A stretch of 31,386 bases of DNA from DASSUW01 sp036520135 (lineage in GTDB: Bacteria > Actinomycetota > Thermoleophilia > Solirubrobacterales > Solirubrobacteraceae): positions 1 to 31,386 of the forward strand of contig DATDKF010000227.1 of assembly GCA_036520135.1 (NCBI GenBank), given 5' to 3'. The translations under genes were made by a program, and so were the position numbers. A model generated the notes under the pieces. It searched no databases, had not been told where the DNA came from, and worked only from the letters and a program-made list of their open reading frames with translations. This document shows positions 31,270-31,386 of this stretch, piece after piece. The first letter of the stretch is position 1. Each line of letters opens with the position of its first letter.

Positions 31270-31310
31270 CGCTCGTTCACGCCGTACGCAGGAAACCCTG
31301 CACGCGTCGC

Positions 31311-31383
31311 GGGGCTATAGCTCAGTTGGGAGAGCGCCTGGATCGCACCCAGGAGGTCGGGGGTTCGAGTCCCCCTAGCTCCA
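31311..31383 (+). tRNA. tRNA-Ala (anticodon CGC)
   Basis: 73 nt, full cloverleaf. Acceptor GGGGCTA with TAGCTCC, including the alanine-specific G3-U70 pair; D arm AGCTCAGTTGGGAGAGC; anticodon arm CCTGG-ATCGCAC-CCAGG; T arm GGGGG-TTCGAGT-CCCCC; discriminator A. No CCA is encoded. It is a different isoacceptor from the tRNA-Ala(TGC) at 19536. Confidence 0.95.
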
Positions 31384-31386
31384 CTC

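Overview
The window is about 31 kb of very GC-rich (roughly 70% or more) bacterial chromosome, densely packed with genes on both strands. I infer an actinobacterium, most likely of the Thermoleophilia (Solirubrobacter/Conexibacter-like). The reasons are the base composition, the predicted F420-dependent enzymes, the DasABC/MsiK-style sugar transporter with a ROK regulator, and several starts that look leaderless (a TANNNT hexamer 6-7 nt before the start codon). This placement rests on gene content only; no 16S is present. There is no integrase, IS element, phage gene or CRISPR array. The region reads as core or near-core chromosome carrying a few palindromic intergenic elements.

Region 1 (1-1614) is the end of a cobalt/nickel ECF transporter: the tail of a PDGLE/CbiN-like protein, CbiQ and CbiO. 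Region 2 (1631-13783) centres on lipoate-dependent 2-oxoacid dehydrogenases and lipoate synthesis. It holds a first E2 (1631-2974), two minus-strand envelope or unknown genes around a large imperfect palindrome (3712-3865), then E1 alpha, E1 beta and a second E2. A tightly coupled eight-gene run follows: lipB, an LLM-class flavin/F420 oxidoreductase, a PPOX-fold F420 oxidoreductase, lipA, a rhomboid protease, a 59-residue membrane protein, a D-alanyl-D-alanine carboxypeptidase and an endonuclease/exonuclease/phosphatase-fold hydrolase. No E3 (dihydrolipoamide dehydrogenase) is present.

Region 3 (13762-19607) begins with a REPIN-like inverted doublet that supplies the 3' ends of two convergent genes. 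Next come a YgeX/YgeY-type pair (diaminopropionate ammonia-lyase and M20 hydrolase) on the minus strand, a secreted protein of unknown function, an alkaline-phosphatase-superfamily enzyme, a class IV histone-deacetylase-like enzyme preceded by a coupled 8-codon ORF, a CHRD-domain secreted protein, and tRNA-Ala(TGC).

Region 4 (19626-28553) is a complete sugar-uptake operon on the minus strand. In transcription order it encodes a lipoprotein binding protein, two permeases, a GH4 glycosidase, a BadF/GlcNAc-kinase-type sugar kinase, an MsiK/UgpC ATPase and a ROK repressor, with every junction overlapping. A good promoter (TTGACG-18-TAGCAT) and a palindromic ROK-like operator precede it. A D-threonine-aldolase/D-serine-dehydratase-like PLP enzyme is transcribed divergently from the same control region. 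The likely substrate class is an amino sugar or a small beta-linked oligosaccharide; this is inference.

Region 5 (28446-31383) holds a CTAG-bounded near-palindrome, an acidic protein of unknown function, a membrane-bound GAF-GGDEF diguanylate cyclase and tRNA-Ala(CGC) at the right edge.

The best candidates for something new are the F420-type oxidoreductases embedded in the lipoate operon, the three unrelated palindromic intergenic elements, the proposed leaderless starts including a coupled mini-ORF, and the PLP enzyme wired to the ROK-controlled sugar operon.
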